Below, piece after piece: positions 26,732 through 37,450 of a DNA stretch of 64,000 bases. The translations under genes were made by a program, and so were the position numbers. Under the pieces are notes generated by a model. It searched no databases and had not been told where the DNA came from. It worked only from the letters and a program-made list of their open reading frames with translations. The stretch is from Dehalogenimonas etheniformans (GTDB lineage Bacteria > Chloroflexota > Dehalococcoidia > Dehalococcoidales > Dehalococcoidaceae). The stretch lies in the NCBI RefSeq assembly GCF_014672715.2, contig NZ_CP058566.2, positions 186,001 to 250,000 on the forward strand. The letters are read 5' to 3'. The first letter of the stretch is position 1, and each line of letters opens with the position of its first letter.

Positions 26732-29152
26732 TTAGTTTCTACGCCGATACTTGATGATTTCTCTCCAAAATATCGCCACAAACGAAATCAAGGTTACGAT
26801 TGCCAGATTGCCCAGAGAAATGTGCCCCAGCTTCAACTGGGAATTTACCGCGGGAACTGCGATCGCCAGCAGCAGGAATGCGATTGCCGCCACTCCCCAG
26901 ATTACCATAATGCGGTTAGTCAGAAAGCCTATCCTGGTGAGAGGCACGTCATCGGATCTCGAAACAAAGGCTAAGAAAATGTGACCCATGATCCAGGCTG
27001 AAAAAGCGAATGTCCTGGTTTCGGCAACTGGTAAATCCATCCTGAGCGCCAACAAATAAGACGCCATTACCGCCGCAAAGAGGCTCAGTCCGGACACGGC
27101 GATCTGCCATACTAATTGCCTGTCGAACAGTTTCTTTTTTGGGTCTCGCGGCGGCCTGGTGTAAATGGTCGGTTCGCCAGGTTCAGCGACAAAAGCCGAT
27201 GACGCCGCAAGGTCCATGAATAGTTCGAGCACAATAATCTGTATCGGGGCAAACGGGAACGGAATATTTACCAAAACGGGCAGGAGAAAAACCAGTACCA
27301 GCGCGGTTTTAGCTGAAAGATAATATCTGAAGCCTTTTCTCAGGTTGTCGAAAAACTTCCGACCTTCGAAAATACCGGTCGTGATCGTCACATAGTTGTC
27401 ATCGGCCAGGACGGCGTCTGCTGCCTCTTTGGCGGCATCGGTGCCCCGGATCCCCATGGCGATACCGATATTCGCCGCCTTAAGGGCCAGGGTGTCGTTG
27501 ATGCCATCACCGGTCACGGCCACGATTTCATCGTTTGCCTGAAGTGCATTTACCAAGCGGTACTTGTCTTCCGGAGTAGTCCGGGCAAAAACTGAAACAT
27601 TTTTAACCGCCTGACGTAATTCCGGATCGTCGATGGTCCCCAGATCAGTCCCGGTCATAATCCGTCCGGATTCGATACCGACTTTTTTGGCGATGAACGC
27701 CGCCGTTTCCGGGTGATCGCCGGTGACCATGATCGTGCGTATGCCTGCCTTGGCGGCTCGTTCGATGGTGTCTTTAACCCCGGGCCGGGGCGGATCTTCG
27801 AGCGAAATCAGGCCCAGGAAATCCAGGTCGCGTTCGAGTTCAGGCCAGGAGAGATCAAGATCCGAACCGGATATGGTTTTGCTCGCCAGGCCGATGATCC
27901 GCCTGCCTCGCCCTGCTTCTCCCGCCAGGACTGCCCTGGCTTCTTGCGGGCTTTGACGGCTGGTATCGAGTACTTCCTCCGGCGCTCCCAGAACTATCAG
28001 TTCATATTGACCGTTGGACCGTCGAATCACCGATTTCGTCTTCCGGCCGTCGCCGAATGGCCGCTGCCTGACCAGTTCACCGGGTGGGTTGGCGGAGTTC
28101 AATTCCTTGGCCTTTTCCAGGATCGCTTTGTCGGTGGGGGATAAGGACATCACCGTCAGGGCACGGAAGGCGGTGGCGATGATCTGCTGTTCTGCGGATT
28201 GGGGGAATACGGCGACGACCTGCATCCGGCTCTTGGTTATTGTGCCGGTTTTGTCTGTCAGGATTATCGTGGCACTCCCGAGCACCTCGGCGGCACGCGT
28301 TCTTTTGACCAGGAAATTTTTCTTTGATAACTGATATGCACCGAGGCCAAGAATGAGGGTGACGATGATGGGACCTTCCTCTGGAATTGTTGCAAATGAC
28401 AACGCCAGGCCGGTGAGAATCATCTGCTGCAAATCTTGCCCTCTGAGCAGGCCTAATATGGGGATTATGAGGCTGAAAAAAAGAGCGATCCAGACCAGAT
28501 TCTTGGCCAGCGTCTTCATGGCAAGCTGAAGAGGGGTTTTCGGTTCTTTGATTTTCTGAGCAAACGCCGAAATTTTGCCCAGTCTGGTGTTTCTGCCGGT
28601 CGACTGGATCTGGAGCTGGCCTTCGCCGTAGATCACCATGGTGCCGGCACAAGCTTCATCTCCTGGATTTATCTCGATCGGTACCGATTCCCCGGTAAGC
28701 GATGACTCGTCAATCTGGATCCCGTACGACGCCACAACCTTTCCGTCTCCGCCGATTCGGGTACCCGAACTCAATACCTGGAGATCACCGGGAACCAGTA
28801 GCTCCGTTGCGACTTCAACCACCGCTCCGTCCCTGACCACCTTTGAGGTGGGTGCCGCAACTGTCGATAGAGCTGAAATCGCTTTCTTGGCCCGGTATTC
28901 GTTCCAGATCTCAACCAATACAAGGATGAGGATGATGGCGAAGATAGTCAGGGCGTCTTCCAGTTTGCCCCAGATGGAATAAAAAAATCCGACAGCGAGG
29001 AGTAGGAGAATTAGCGGTTCGGTAATTTCCTCCCTGGCGATCTCAAGGAAGCTGATACGGGCAGGTTTCGAGAATTGGTTTAACCCATACTCGCTGATTC
29101 GTGCCTGGGCTTCAGCAGTAGACAAGCCATTGTATTGGCGAATGCCCGTCAT
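26732..29152 (-). CDS. P-type cation-transporting ATPase (P2-like)
   Basis: 806 residues. It couples ATP hydrolysis to cation movement across the membrane. The N-terminal domain (NGLSTAEAQARISEYGLN) is the cation-ATPase type. The actuator motif is TGES (153-156), the membrane motif PEEGP (257-261) replaces the PEGLP of calcium pumps, the phosphorylated aspartate is D300 in DKTGT, and the hinge is GDGINDTLAL. The C-terminal third has the usual extra helices. There is no heavy-metal CPx motif, so a Ca2+-, Na+- or H+-type ion is more likely than copper or zinc, but the altered membrane motif leaves the ion open. It is last in a run with the phosphosugar genes. Confidence 0.9.
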   Translation of the reverse strand: MTGIRQYNGLSTAEAQARISEYGLNQFSKPARISFLEIAREEITEPLILLLLAVGFFYSIWGKLEDALTIFAIILILVLVEIWNEYRAKKAISALSTVAAPTSKVVRDGAVVEVATELLVPGDLQVLSSGTRIGGDGKVVASYGIQIDESSLTGESVPIEINPGDEACAGTMVIYGEGQLQIQSTGRNTRLGKISAFAQKIKEPKTPLQLAMKTLAKNLVWIALFFSLIIPILGLLRGQDLQQMILTGLALSFATIPEEGPIIVTLILGLGAYQLSKKNFLVKRTRAAEVLGSATIILTDKTGTITKSRMQVVAVFPQSAEQQIIATAFRALTVMSLSPTDKAILEKAKELNSANPPGELVRQRPFGDGRKTKSVIRRSNGQYELIVLGAPEEVLDTSRQSPQEARAVLAGEAGRGRRIIGLASKTISGSDLDLSWPELERDLDFLGLISLEDPPRPGVKDTIERAAKAGIRTIMVTGDHPETAAFIAKKVGIESGRIMTGTDLGTIDDPELRQAVKNVSVFARTTPEDKYRLVNALQANDEIVAVTGDGINDTLALKAANIGIAMGIRGTDAAKEAADAVLADDNYVTITTGIFEGRKFFDNLRKGFRYYLSAKTALVLVFLLPVLVNIPFPFAPIQIIVLELFMDLAASSAFVAEPGEPTIYTRPPRDPKKKLFDRQLVWQIAVSGLSLFAAVMASYLLALRMDLPVAETRTFAFSAWIMGHIFLAFVSRSDDVPLTRIGFLTNRIMVIWGVAAIAFLLLAIAVPAVNSQLKLGHISLGNLAIVTLISFVAIFWREIIKYRRRN

Positions 29153-29190
29153 CTATTTTGATAGCTTCTCCCGATACTTTTTGGAGTTTA

Positions 29191-30261
29191 TTACGCGCTC
29201 TCTGCCAGCCGTCCCTTCAGATAGGTGATCACCTCGACCGGCGTGGGATCGACCTCGTTTAGCATCGCCAGGTAGTAGCTTGTATAGTCTCCCATGAGAA
29301 TCAGGGTCATCATCTGGGCCAACGGGGCGATGCCGCGCCCCTCGGTGAAGGTCACCCGGGCGCCGGCGCGGGCTAGAAGTTCGGCGGTTACCTGGTAGCG
29401 CTTGATGTTGCGCTCGTAGAGGTGATTGGAGCGCAGCATGACCACCTGCATTTTGGGGACAAGGTCGGCCGGAAACTGGTACCCAACGACGGCATTGTGA
29501 TTGAGTTCCGGCATTGCCTGGGCGAACGCCCACTGCTTGGCGTTCTCATTCAACTGGGTTTGCCAGCGGTAGGCGACCTCTACGGCAAGATCCGAACCGT
29601 AAATGACGGGGATCCGGCCATAGAATGTGTATGCCATTTCCTTGGCCTGGTTAACCGGCAAGGCTTTAGAGGGCTCGATCTTGCGGGCGAACTGTTCGGT
29701 GACCAGGGCGGCCTCGGCGACCTCGGCCGTTTTATCGGGCGCCAGTCCCAATCGGGTGATGAAATTGAGCAGCGGGAAAACGCCCCAGGCGATGGCGGCG
29801 CGGGGCTGGGCGTCATACTTGAACACGAAGGCCGGCACGCCATTTTCCCGGGCGATGTCCAACAACTTACCACCGGTCGTGATCACCAGTTTCTTGGCTG
29901 GTGTAGCCAGCGCCTGGTTGAAGGCCGAAAGGGTTTCCTCGGTGCCGCCGGAGTAGCTGGAGGCGATAACTAGCGTACGCTCATCAACCCAGCCGGGTAA
30001 ATTATATTCCCGGAGGACGGTGATCGGCGCCTTGGCCTCGTATAGCAGCAGGCGTCGCACGATGTCGCCGCCGATGGCCGATCCGCCCATGCCAAGGATG
30101 AGGACTTTGTTTACGCCTTTGTAGTCGTCCGGCAGCTCGAAGTTGATAGCCGCCTGCCAGGCGTCAAGGATTATGGTGGGCAGTTCACGGATGCGTTTGC
30201 CCATGCCGGAGGGGTCGTACTTAGCGTAAGTGGCTTCATCATCGAGCATTACTTCGTTCAT
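29191..30261 (-). CDS. Bifunctional phosphoglucose/phosphomannose isomerase
   Basis: 356 residues, two SIS domains. It interconverts glucose 6-phosphate, mannose 6-phosphate and fructose 6-phosphate. Phosphosugar-binding loops are seen as GMGGSAIGGDIVRR and ASSYSGGTEETLSAF, and MPELNHNAVVGY carries the conserved Glu and His of the family. It lies 3 nt after the mutase gene, so both act on hexose phosphates from one transcript, probably feeding cell-envelope or compatible-solute (mannosylglycerate-type) synthesis; the latter is inference. Confidence 0.92.
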   Translation of the reverse strand: MNEVMLDDEATYAKYDPSGMGKRIRELPTIILDAWQAAINFELPDDYKGVNKVLILGMGGSAIGGDIVRRLLLYEAKAPITVLREYNLPGWVDERTLVIASSYSGGTEETLSAFNQALATPAKKLVITTGGKLLDIARENGVPAFVFKYDAQPRAAIAWGVFPLLNFITRLGLAPDKTAEVAEAALVTEQFARKIEPSKALPVNQAKEMAYTFYGRIPVIYGSDLAVEVAYRWQTQLNENAKQWAFAQAMPELNHNAVVGYQFPADLVPKMQVVMLRSNHLYERNIKRYQVTAELLARAGARVTFTEGRGIAPLAQMMTLILMGDYTSYYLAMLNEVDPTPVEVITYLKGRLAESA

Positions 30262-30264
30262 AGA

Positions 30265-31701
30265 TCAGACTCCTGCGATTTTTTTCCCGGTTTCAAGGAG
30301 CCGGTCGACCATTTGGGGCGAATCCGCTTCGGCGTAAATGCGGAGCAGCGGTTCGGTGCCGGAGGCGCGGAAAAGCAGCCATGAGCCGTCTGATAGGGTG
30401 AATCGCCAGCCGTCCAGGGTGTCTCGTTTGACATCCTGACCTTCCAGAGTAGCCGGGTTGGCCTGCTTCAGCCGATTCAAGATGGCATCCCGGTCTGTGG
30501 CGTCGAATTCGACGTCGATCCGCCGGTAATGGTGCTCGCCGACCTTGTTGTAAAGCCATTTCAGCAGTTCCGAGGGTTTCTTGCCGGTTTTGGCCATAAA
30601 GTCCAGGAAATACAGCCCGGCGATGATGGCATCGCGCTCCAGGACGTGGTTGCGGAAGCCGTAGCCGCCGCTTTCCTCGCCGCCCAGGATGGCGTTTTCC
30701 CTCTCCATGATCGGAGCGACGTATTTGAAACCCACCGGCGTCTCGAAAACAGGGACTCCGTACAGCTTGCCAAGCTTGGGCAGCATCGAAGAGGTGGTAA
30801 TCGTTTTGACGATGGCGCCTGGCTCGCCTCGGGTTTCGAGGAGGTAGAGGGCCAGGAGAGACATCACTTGCAGTTGGGTCAGAAAAACGCCGTGCTCGTC
30901 AACGATGCCGATGCGATCGGAATCGCCGTCAGTGGCCAGACCGACATCCGCTTTATCGGCGACAACTTTCGCTTCGAGTTCCTTAAGGTTTATATCGATG
31001 GGTTCCGGCTGGCGCATTCCGGGAAAAACGGGATTTCGTTCGGCTTTGATCTCTACCAGGTCGTATTTTATACCGAGCAGTTGGCGGAAAATGCCCGCCC
31101 CTGCGCCGTGCATCGAATCGACAACTATTTTGAAACTGGTTTTCCGCAGCAAGGGAATATCGACCAGTGTACCCAGGTGTTCAAGATATGGAGGGACCAA
31201 TTCGGCGATGACCAACAACCCCTTCTTAGCCGCTTCTTCGGCGGCCATCCTCGATGGGACGAAATCGGAGGCGACGATGTCTTTGAGGTGTTGTTCGATC
31301 CGCGATATCGTCTCGGTCGGGGCGGAAGAACCAGTGTCAGATTTAACCTTGAAGCCGTTCCAGATGCCCGGATTGTGGGAGGCTGTGATTACCACGCCGC
31401 CGCCGTATCTCCGGTGGAGGACGGTCCAACTGACGACAGGCGTGGGCAAAGCGCAGGCGGAGAGGGTGACCTTGATGCCGGCGGCATTAAGTATGGCTGC
31501 TGCCTCGCGAGCGAACTCTTCCGATAAAAACCTGGTGTCGTAACCGATGACTACGCCACGTTTGCCCAGGCCGGTCTCGGTCAGGTAACGCGCATAGGCA
31601 GCGGCGCAGACTGCGACGTTGTCGAAGGTGAAATCGCGGGCGATGAGGCCGCGCCAGCCATCAGTACCGAACTTGATGGCCGCTGCAGGGTTTGAATTCA
31701 T
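30265..31701 (-). CDS. Phosphoglucomutase/phosphomannomutase
   Basis: 478 residues from the ATG at 31701, which has GAGGAG upstream; a longer frame to 31758 is less likely. It moves phosphate between C6 and C1 of hexose phosphates. The phosphoserine is S108 in TASHNPGIWNGFK, the metal loop is DGDSDRIG, the sugar loop is GGEESGGYG, and the phosphate loop near the end is RASGTEP. All four family motifs are intact. Forms a pair with the isomerase downstream. Confidence 0.94.
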   Translation of the reverse strand: MNSNPAAAIKFGTDGWRGLIARDFTFDNVAVCAAAYARYLTETGLGKRGVVIGYDTRFLSEEFAREAAAILNAAGIKVTLSACALPTPVVSWTVLHRRYGGGVVITASHNPGIWNGFKVKSDTGSSAPTETISRIEQHLKDIVASDFVPSRMAAEEAAKKGLLVIAELVPPYLEHLGTLVDIPLLRKTSFKIVVDSMHGAGAGIFRQLLGIKYDLVEIKAERNPVFPGMRQPEPIDINLKELEAKVVADKADVGLATDGDSDRIGIVDEHGVFLTQLQVMSLLALYLLETRGEPGAIVKTITTSSMLPKLGKLYGVPVFETPVGFKYVAPIMERENAILGGEESGGYGFRNHVLERDAIIAGLYFLDFMAKTGKKPSELLKWLYNKVGEHHYRRIDVEFDATDRDAILNRLKQANPATLEGQDVKRDTLDGWRFTLSDGSWLLFRASGTEPLLRIYAEADSPQMVDRLLETGKKIAGV

Positions 31702-31763
31702 GGTGAGCTCCTCTATTCGGTAGGTTCGACCTATTCTAACAACAAGAAACGTTCTCAACTAAT

Positions 31764-31798
31764 GAAAAGCAGGGACACAGTTGAATCTGTGTCCCTGC
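31764..31798 (-). terminator. Intrinsic terminator after metK
   Basis: On the minus strand, GCAGGGACACAG-ATTCAA-CTGTGTCCCTGC is a perfect 12-bp stem followed by TTTTCATT. It ends the ahcY-metK transcript and separates it from the phosphosugar genes. Confidence 0.85.
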
Positions 31799-31817
31799 CT
31801 CGTCCCGAAATGCGCGA

Positions 31818-33029
31818 TTATTTCTTGGCATGGGCCGCCAGGGCGGCTTTGAGCGCTTCAACTTTATCCAGGCGTTCCCAGGGCAGGTCGATGTCGGTCC
31901 GGCCAAAGTGGCCGTAGGCTGCAGTCTGGCGGTAAATCGGCCGCCGGAGTTCGAGGTGCTCGATGATGGCTTCCGGCCTAAGGTCGAAGTTCTTGGACAC
32001 CAAGTCCATCAATTGCTCCTGTGAGATCTTGCAGGTACCGTACGTTTCCAGGGACACGGAAAGCGGCTGGGCGCGGCCGATGGTGTAGGAGATTTGCATC
32101 TCGACCTGGTCGGCGATGCCGGCACCGACGATGTTCTTGGAGACGTAGCGCGCCATGTAGGCGGCGGAGCGGTCGACCTTGGTGGGATCCTTGCCGGAGA
32201 AAGCGCCGCCGCCGTGGCGGGCGATGCCGCCGTAGGTGTCGACGAGAATCTTGCGGCCGGTGAAGCCTGTATCGGAGGCCGGGCCGCCGATGATGAAGCG
32301 GCCGGTGGTGTTGACGAAATAGTTGGTGTTGTCGTCCAAAAGCTTGGCCGGGATGATCGGCTTGATGACTTCCCGGACGATATCATCGTGGATCTTGGAC
32401 TGAAGCACATCGTCATGCTGGGCGGCAATGACCACCGTCTCGATCCTCTTGGGTTTGCCCAGGTGGTACTCCACAGTGACCTGGCTCTTGCCATCCGGCC
32501 GGAGGTAAGGCAGTACGCCCTGTTTTCTGACCGTGGCGAGTTGCCGGCACAGCCGGTGGGACAGGGCGATGGGCAGGGGCATCAGTTCGGGGGTGTCGTT
32601 GCAGGCAAAGCCGACCATCATGCCCTGGTCGCCGGCACCTACGGCATCCATCGGATCGGTCGACCCGGCTTTGGCTTCCATCGACTGGCCGACGCCGAAT
32701 GCGATATCCGGAGACTGCTTGTTGATCGAAACGAGAACGCCGCAGGACTGGTAGTCAAAACCGTACTGGGGCTTGGTATAGCCGATCTCCTTGATGGTGC
32801 GGCGCACGACTTCGGGGATCTCGACATAGGTCTTGGTGGTGATCTCGCCCAGGACGAAGACAAGCCCGTTGGTTACGGCGGTCTCGCAGGCGACGCGGCC
32901 ATAGGGGTCGTGGGCTAAGATGGCGTCCAATACCGCGTCGGAGATCTGGTCGCATATCTTATCCGGGTGACCTTCGGTGACTGACTCCGAAGTGAACATG
33001 TACTTATCGGAATCTTGGCAACTGAGCAT
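31818..33029 (-). CDS. metK: S-adenosylmethionine synthase
   Basis: 403 residues. It makes SAM from methionine and ATP. The N-terminal [21 protein letters not shown] contains the catalytic His and metal Asp; [12 protein letters not shown] and [19 protein letters not shown] are the other signatures. AGGAGGATAT precedes the ATG. It follows ahcY by 8 nt, coupling SAM synthesis with removal of the product S-adenosylhomocysteine. Confidence 0.98.
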   Translation of the reverse strand: MLSCQDSDKYMFTSESVTEGHPDKICDQISDAVLDAILAHDPYGRVACETAVTNGLVFVLGEITTKTYVEIPEVVRRTIKEIGYTKPQYGFDYQSCGVLVSINKQSPDIAFGVGQSMEAKAGSTDPMDAVGAGDQGMMVGFACNDTPELMPLPIALSHRLCRQLATVRKQGVLPYLRPDGKSQVTVEYHLGKPKRIETVVIAAQHDDVLQSKIHDDIVREVIKPIIPAKLLDDNTNYFVNTTGRFIIGGPASDTGFTGRKILVDTYGGIARHGGGAFSGKDPTKVDRSAAYMARYVSKNIVGAGIADQVEMQISYTIGRAQPLSVSLETYGTCKISQEQLMDLVSKNFDLRPEAIIEHLELRRPIYRQTAAYGHFGRTDIDLPWERLDKVEALKAALAAHAKK

Positions 33030-33037
33030 ATATCCTC

Positions 33038-34300
<1,263 letters not shown>

Positions 34301-34310
34301 TTACCTTTCT

Positions 34311-35867
34311 TCAGGTCAGGTTATCGATGATGTTTCGAACGTTATCCGAAATTGGACGCAATGCGTCAATTATAACATGATTCGGCCCGATTTGAATCTC
34401 GGTCACCGGTTCTGCCTTCGATTTTTGGCTCAGGTAGACCTGCCAGGTGCCGTCGGACACCCCGGCTATCCGTCTTTCAAGCCGATGTCTCAGTTCATCT
34501 TCATCGAGGCGGCATTCGAGGACGATGAAGTCGGCGCCATTCCTCCGGGCAATATCGGCTGCCTTCATGCGTTGTTCTTTCGACAGGAAAGTGGCGTCAA
34601 CGATAGCCGAATCCTTCGATTTAAGGGCTCCCTCTGCCATCATCAGAATGGACTGATACGTCTTCTCAGTCATTTCCCGCGAGTAAAGCCCGGCGTCGAT
34701 ACCCTCCCCTGAACGTTGAATTAATGGCAGTCCCGCCAACGTTTTTCTGGTAACATCGGATGAAATGTAAACGAGTCCCAGGTGCTTCGCTAACTCGGTT
34801 GCGACAGCCGATTTGCCGCTGCCGGTATAGCCAGACATGATGACGAGAATTGGTTTTTGCCTTGTATACGCTAATTCCAGATCGAAATATCCCCTAGCCT
34901 TGGCCAACTCCTCGGCCTTCTCGGCTTCAGGTACAAATGGATCATCCAGTTTGAAACAAGCCACCTTGGCGCGGATATGAGCGCGGTAAGCTTGATAAAA
35001 GCGCAAGAGTTCGCACAAGCCGGTATCGCCGCTCTTTTTGACATATTCATCGATGAAAATCCGCCGCAAATCCGCCCGGCCGTAGTGATCGAGGTCCATT
35101 GACAGGAAAGCAACCTCCGAGGCGGTATCGCCGTATCGAAAGCGGTCGTTGAACTCGATACAGTCAAAGATGCAAATGCCGTGATCCTGGAAACAGATAT
35201 GCGCGGAATGGAGGTCGCCGTGGCAGTCCCTTATGCGTCTTCTTTCCACCCGGCTGACGAAAAGGGCCGCGTGCTTATCGAGAAAAGTATCGAAACACTC
35301 CTTAAGTTTATCGAATTGGGACTGGCTTAAAGCCCGCCCGATGTACGGCTGGCTCTGCTCGAAATTTTCCTCTACGTTCCGCCTGATTCCGTCTGTTTCG
35401 CCGAATCGGGCGATCTCGCCGTTGGTGTCGGCCATGTCGTGGAAATTGGCGACTGTCCTGGCCACGGATTCAAGCATCTCCGGCTTGACATCGCCGGTCT
35501 TCAAGCGGAGGTCCAGCATCCCCTCCGCCGGCAATTGTTTCATCTTGACCGCGTAATCGATGATCTCGCCTTCGCCCCGGAGTCGGATCCTATCGTCTTT
35601 CCTGGTGACCGGGATAACACCTAAATAGGTGTCGGGGCATAGCCGCCGGTTGAGCGAGACTTCTTTATCGGAATACAGCTTGCGTTTTTCGAGTGTGGTG
35701 TAGTCGACATAGCCCAGGTTGACCGGTTTCCTGATCTTGTAGGCGTGCCTGCCGGTAAGCAGCACAAAGGACATCTGCGTCTGGAGGAGTTTGACCTCAG
35801 AAGGCGCGTCGTCCGGATACTGAGCCGGATCCAGCAATGCTTGGATGACCTCGGGAAGCTGGGCCAT
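34311..35867 (-). CDS. Aminoglycoside-phosphotransferase-like kinase fused to a P-loop ATPase
   Basis: 518 residues, two domains. The N-terminal 330 residues look like a phosphotransferase of the aminoglycoside/choline kinase superfamily: HGDLHSAHICF is the catalytic loop (HxD) and IFDCIEFNDRFRYGD the metal segment. From about residue 340 a small P-loop kinase begins with GYTGSGKSAVATELA, with a DVTRK lid-like segment. This two-part layout is widespread as an uncharacterised bacterial family. The substrate is unknown; it is not evidence of antibiotic resistance. It ends 13 nt before ahcY. Confidence 0.85.
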   Translation of the reverse strand: MAQLPEVIQALLDPAQYPDDAPSEVKLLQTQMSFVLLTGRHAYKIRKPVNLGYVDYTTLEKRKLYSDKEVSLNRRLCPDTYLGVIPVTRKDDRIRLRGEGEIIDYAVKMKQLPAEGMLDLRLKTGDVKPEMLESVARTVANFHDMADTNGEIARFGETDGIRRNVEENFEQSQPYIGRALSQSQFDKLKECFDTFLDKHAALFVSRVERRRIRDCHGDLHSAHICFQDHGICIFDCIEFNDRFRYGDTASEVAFLSMDLDHYGRADLRRIFIDEYVKKSGDTGLCELLRFYQAYRAHIRAKVACFKLDDPFVPEAEKAEELAKARGYFDLELAYTRQKPILVIMSGYTGSGKSAVATELAKHLGLVYISSDVTRKTLAGLPLIQRSGEGIDAGLYSREMTEKTYQSILMMAEGALKSKDSAIVDATFLSKEQRMKAADIARRNGADFIVLECRLDEDELRHRLERRIAGVSDGTWQVYLSQKSKAEPVTEIQIGPNHVIIDALRPISDNVRNIIDNLT

Positions 35868-35876
35868 GAACTGAGG

Positions 35877-36314
35877 CTATTCCGCCTTTGGCGGCTTGGC
35901 CGCGGCTGGTTTGGCGGCCTTGGGTTTTTCTTCCGCCGGCGCTTCAGCCTTGGGCTTATGGCCGGCTCTGGGCTTGGTTTCGGCAGCTTCGGGAGCCTTG
36001 GCTTCTGCCTTCACCTTGGGTTCGGAGGCGGGTTTGGCCGCCGGTTTAGCCACCGGTTTCGCCCGGGCTTTAGGTTCTTCCGCTTTCACGGCAGCTTCAG
36101 CCAATGTCGGTTTGGGTGTTATTTTTTTAGGGGTCGCCTTGGGAAGAGGGGCTTTAACCAGGGGTGAAGGCGTCTCTACAATTTCGTATTTTGTCCGGCC
36201 TGGCACCATGCCCGTGCGGACATGGGTTGGGGGCAGGGCTGCTCTGGCACGTTCCTTCAGGATCTCTTTGCGCTTTTTGTGTTTCGCTTGGGCGACGCGG
36301 CTTTTCTTGTTCAT
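35877..36314 (-). CDS. Lys/Ala/Pro-rich basic protein, function unknown
   Basis: 145 residues. The first 60 residues are mixed and basic (MNKKSRVAQAKHKKRKEILK), and the rest is an Ala-Pro-Lys-Glu low-complexity tail with repeated KAE/KPA blocks, similar in style to the tail of uS3 in this window. No enzyme motif is visible. Such tails are common in nucleic-acid-binding or histone-H1-like proteins, which is only a suggestion. A GGAGG ribosome binding site supports translation. It sits 9 nt upstream of the kinase-ATPase gene. Confidence 0.65.
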   Translation of the reverse strand: MNKKSRVAQAKHKKRKEILKERARAALPPTHVRTGMVPGRTKYEIVETPSPLVKAPLPKATPKKITPKPTLAEAAVKAEEPKARAKPVAKPAAKPASEPKVKAEAKAPEAAETKPRAGHKPKAEAPAEEKPKAAKPAAAKPPKAE

Positions 36315-36353
36315 ACAGGATAGCCCTCCTTCAAGATCGATTAAGGTATACGC

Positions 36354-37379
36354 CTAGAGATATCGGCTCCTCATTTTGGCTGTCAGTTCGACCATGATTT
36401 CCAGCAATTTTTCGGCGGCATCCTCACTCATATAGGCCATGCCGCAACTGGGGGTGATCAGGCTCTGTCGCAGGATGGTCCGAAAATCGAGTCCGTCCCG
36501 GGTGAAGGGAGTGATTGCCTCTTCCAGCCGGTCCTTCAGGCTCGATGCCGTCTCTTCCTCGACGCCTTTATTGGTATTGGGCACGATGCCCCACGCCACC
36601 GCCCCGCCCCGCTGGACGAACTGGCGGATGCCATCGGGGTAGAGCGCCAATGAGTTGGCATAGTTGTAGGCATCGAAACTGATGATGTCGGTGGATGTGT
36701 CGGTCAGCAATGTCCAGTCGGTATTGCCGCAGCAGTGAACGCCTTTGACGCCCTTGACCGCCCCCAGCACCTCGGTCAAAAGTGACTGGATTTTTTCTTT
36801 TGAAAGGGGTAGATAAGCTGAGCCATAGCTGGTCAAAGCCGGTTCATCGATGAATATGACGGTGTTGGGCGAAATCTCCCGGAGGATTGCCTCCTGCCAG
36901 GTCACCTTGAGGGATAGCATTTTGGCGGCGGCTTCGGCTAGGACATCGTCGTAGACGATTGGGGTGTCCAGTTCGTCCTTGACCGATAGTCCCCAGCTGA
37001 CCGGACCTTCTACCTGCCCCTTAACGCCCATGGGGTGTTCTGGATGATTTGTCCGAAAGGCATAGAAACCTGCGGCGGAATCCTCGCTGATGGCGTACTT
37101 GGCGGCGTCCCCCGTGATATAGGCGCCGTAGAGTGCTTCCAGTTCATGTTCCCAGCCATCGGGGTGGCTCGCCGAAACGCCTTCCTCGGTAATGCCGACA
37201 CCCGGGAAACCCTCGGCATATTGGGCGGTCATGAGTTCACGGAAGGAGCGCATCGGCAATTGCGGCCAGGCCGGAAGCTCCGTCAGGTAACGGGAGATGA
37301 TCTTGCACGCCTTTACCGGATCACGATGGGGCATGCTGCCGATGATGGTTGGCATTAAATTGAATTCGGTTTTTGGCAT
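36354..37379 (-). CDS. Core methionine synthase (MetE C-terminal-like, short form)
   Basis: 341 residues, about half of MetE, related to its catalytic C-terminal barrel. The start MPTIIGSMPHRDP, EGPVSWGLSVKDE and the zinc-binding HCCGNTDW segment place it in the MetE/UROD-like family; the folate-binding N-terminal half of MetE is absent. Short proteins of this kind in Dehalococcoides have been shown to methylate homocysteine from a methylcobamide instead of methyl-folate glutamate. The neighbours ahcY, metK, mtnP and mtnA fit that role. Which methyl donor this one uses is inferred from family knowledge. Confidence 0.85.
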   Translation of the reverse strand: MPKTEFNLMPTIIGSMPHRDPVKACKIISRYLTELPAWPQLPMRSFRELMTAQYAEGFPGVGITEEGVSASHPDGWEHELEALYGAYITGDAAKYAISEDSAAGFYAFRTNHPEHPMGVKGQVEGPVSWGLSVKDELDTPIVYDDVLAEAAAKMLSLKVTWQEAILREISPNTVIFIDEPALTSYGSAYLPLSKEKIQSLLTEVLGAVKGVKGVHCCGNTDWTLLTDTSTDIISFDAYNYANSLALYPDGIRQFVQRGGAVAWGIVPNTNKGVEEETASSLKDRLEEAITPFTRDGLDFRTILRQSLITPSCGMAYMSEDAAEKLLEIMVELTAKMRSRYL

Positions 37380-37450
37380 CTATGCTCCAGAAATGTACTA
37401 CCTATTAAATCATAAAAGGGCTACTATTGATAACCTTATCGCGGGCTGGC

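Noticed and set aside
26558-26974. A 138-codon plus-strand frame, and a short minus-strand frame near 26570-26690 that reads like a protein tail
   Set aside because: The first is mostly antisense to the P-type ATPase. The second has no start codon or ribosome binding site and could only be a remnant.
34311-35867. Reading the kinase-ATPase fusion as an aminoglycoside resistance gene
   Set aside because: The phosphotransferase likeness is only at superfamily level, and the fusion to a P-loop kinase is a widespread uncharacterised housekeeping-type layout.
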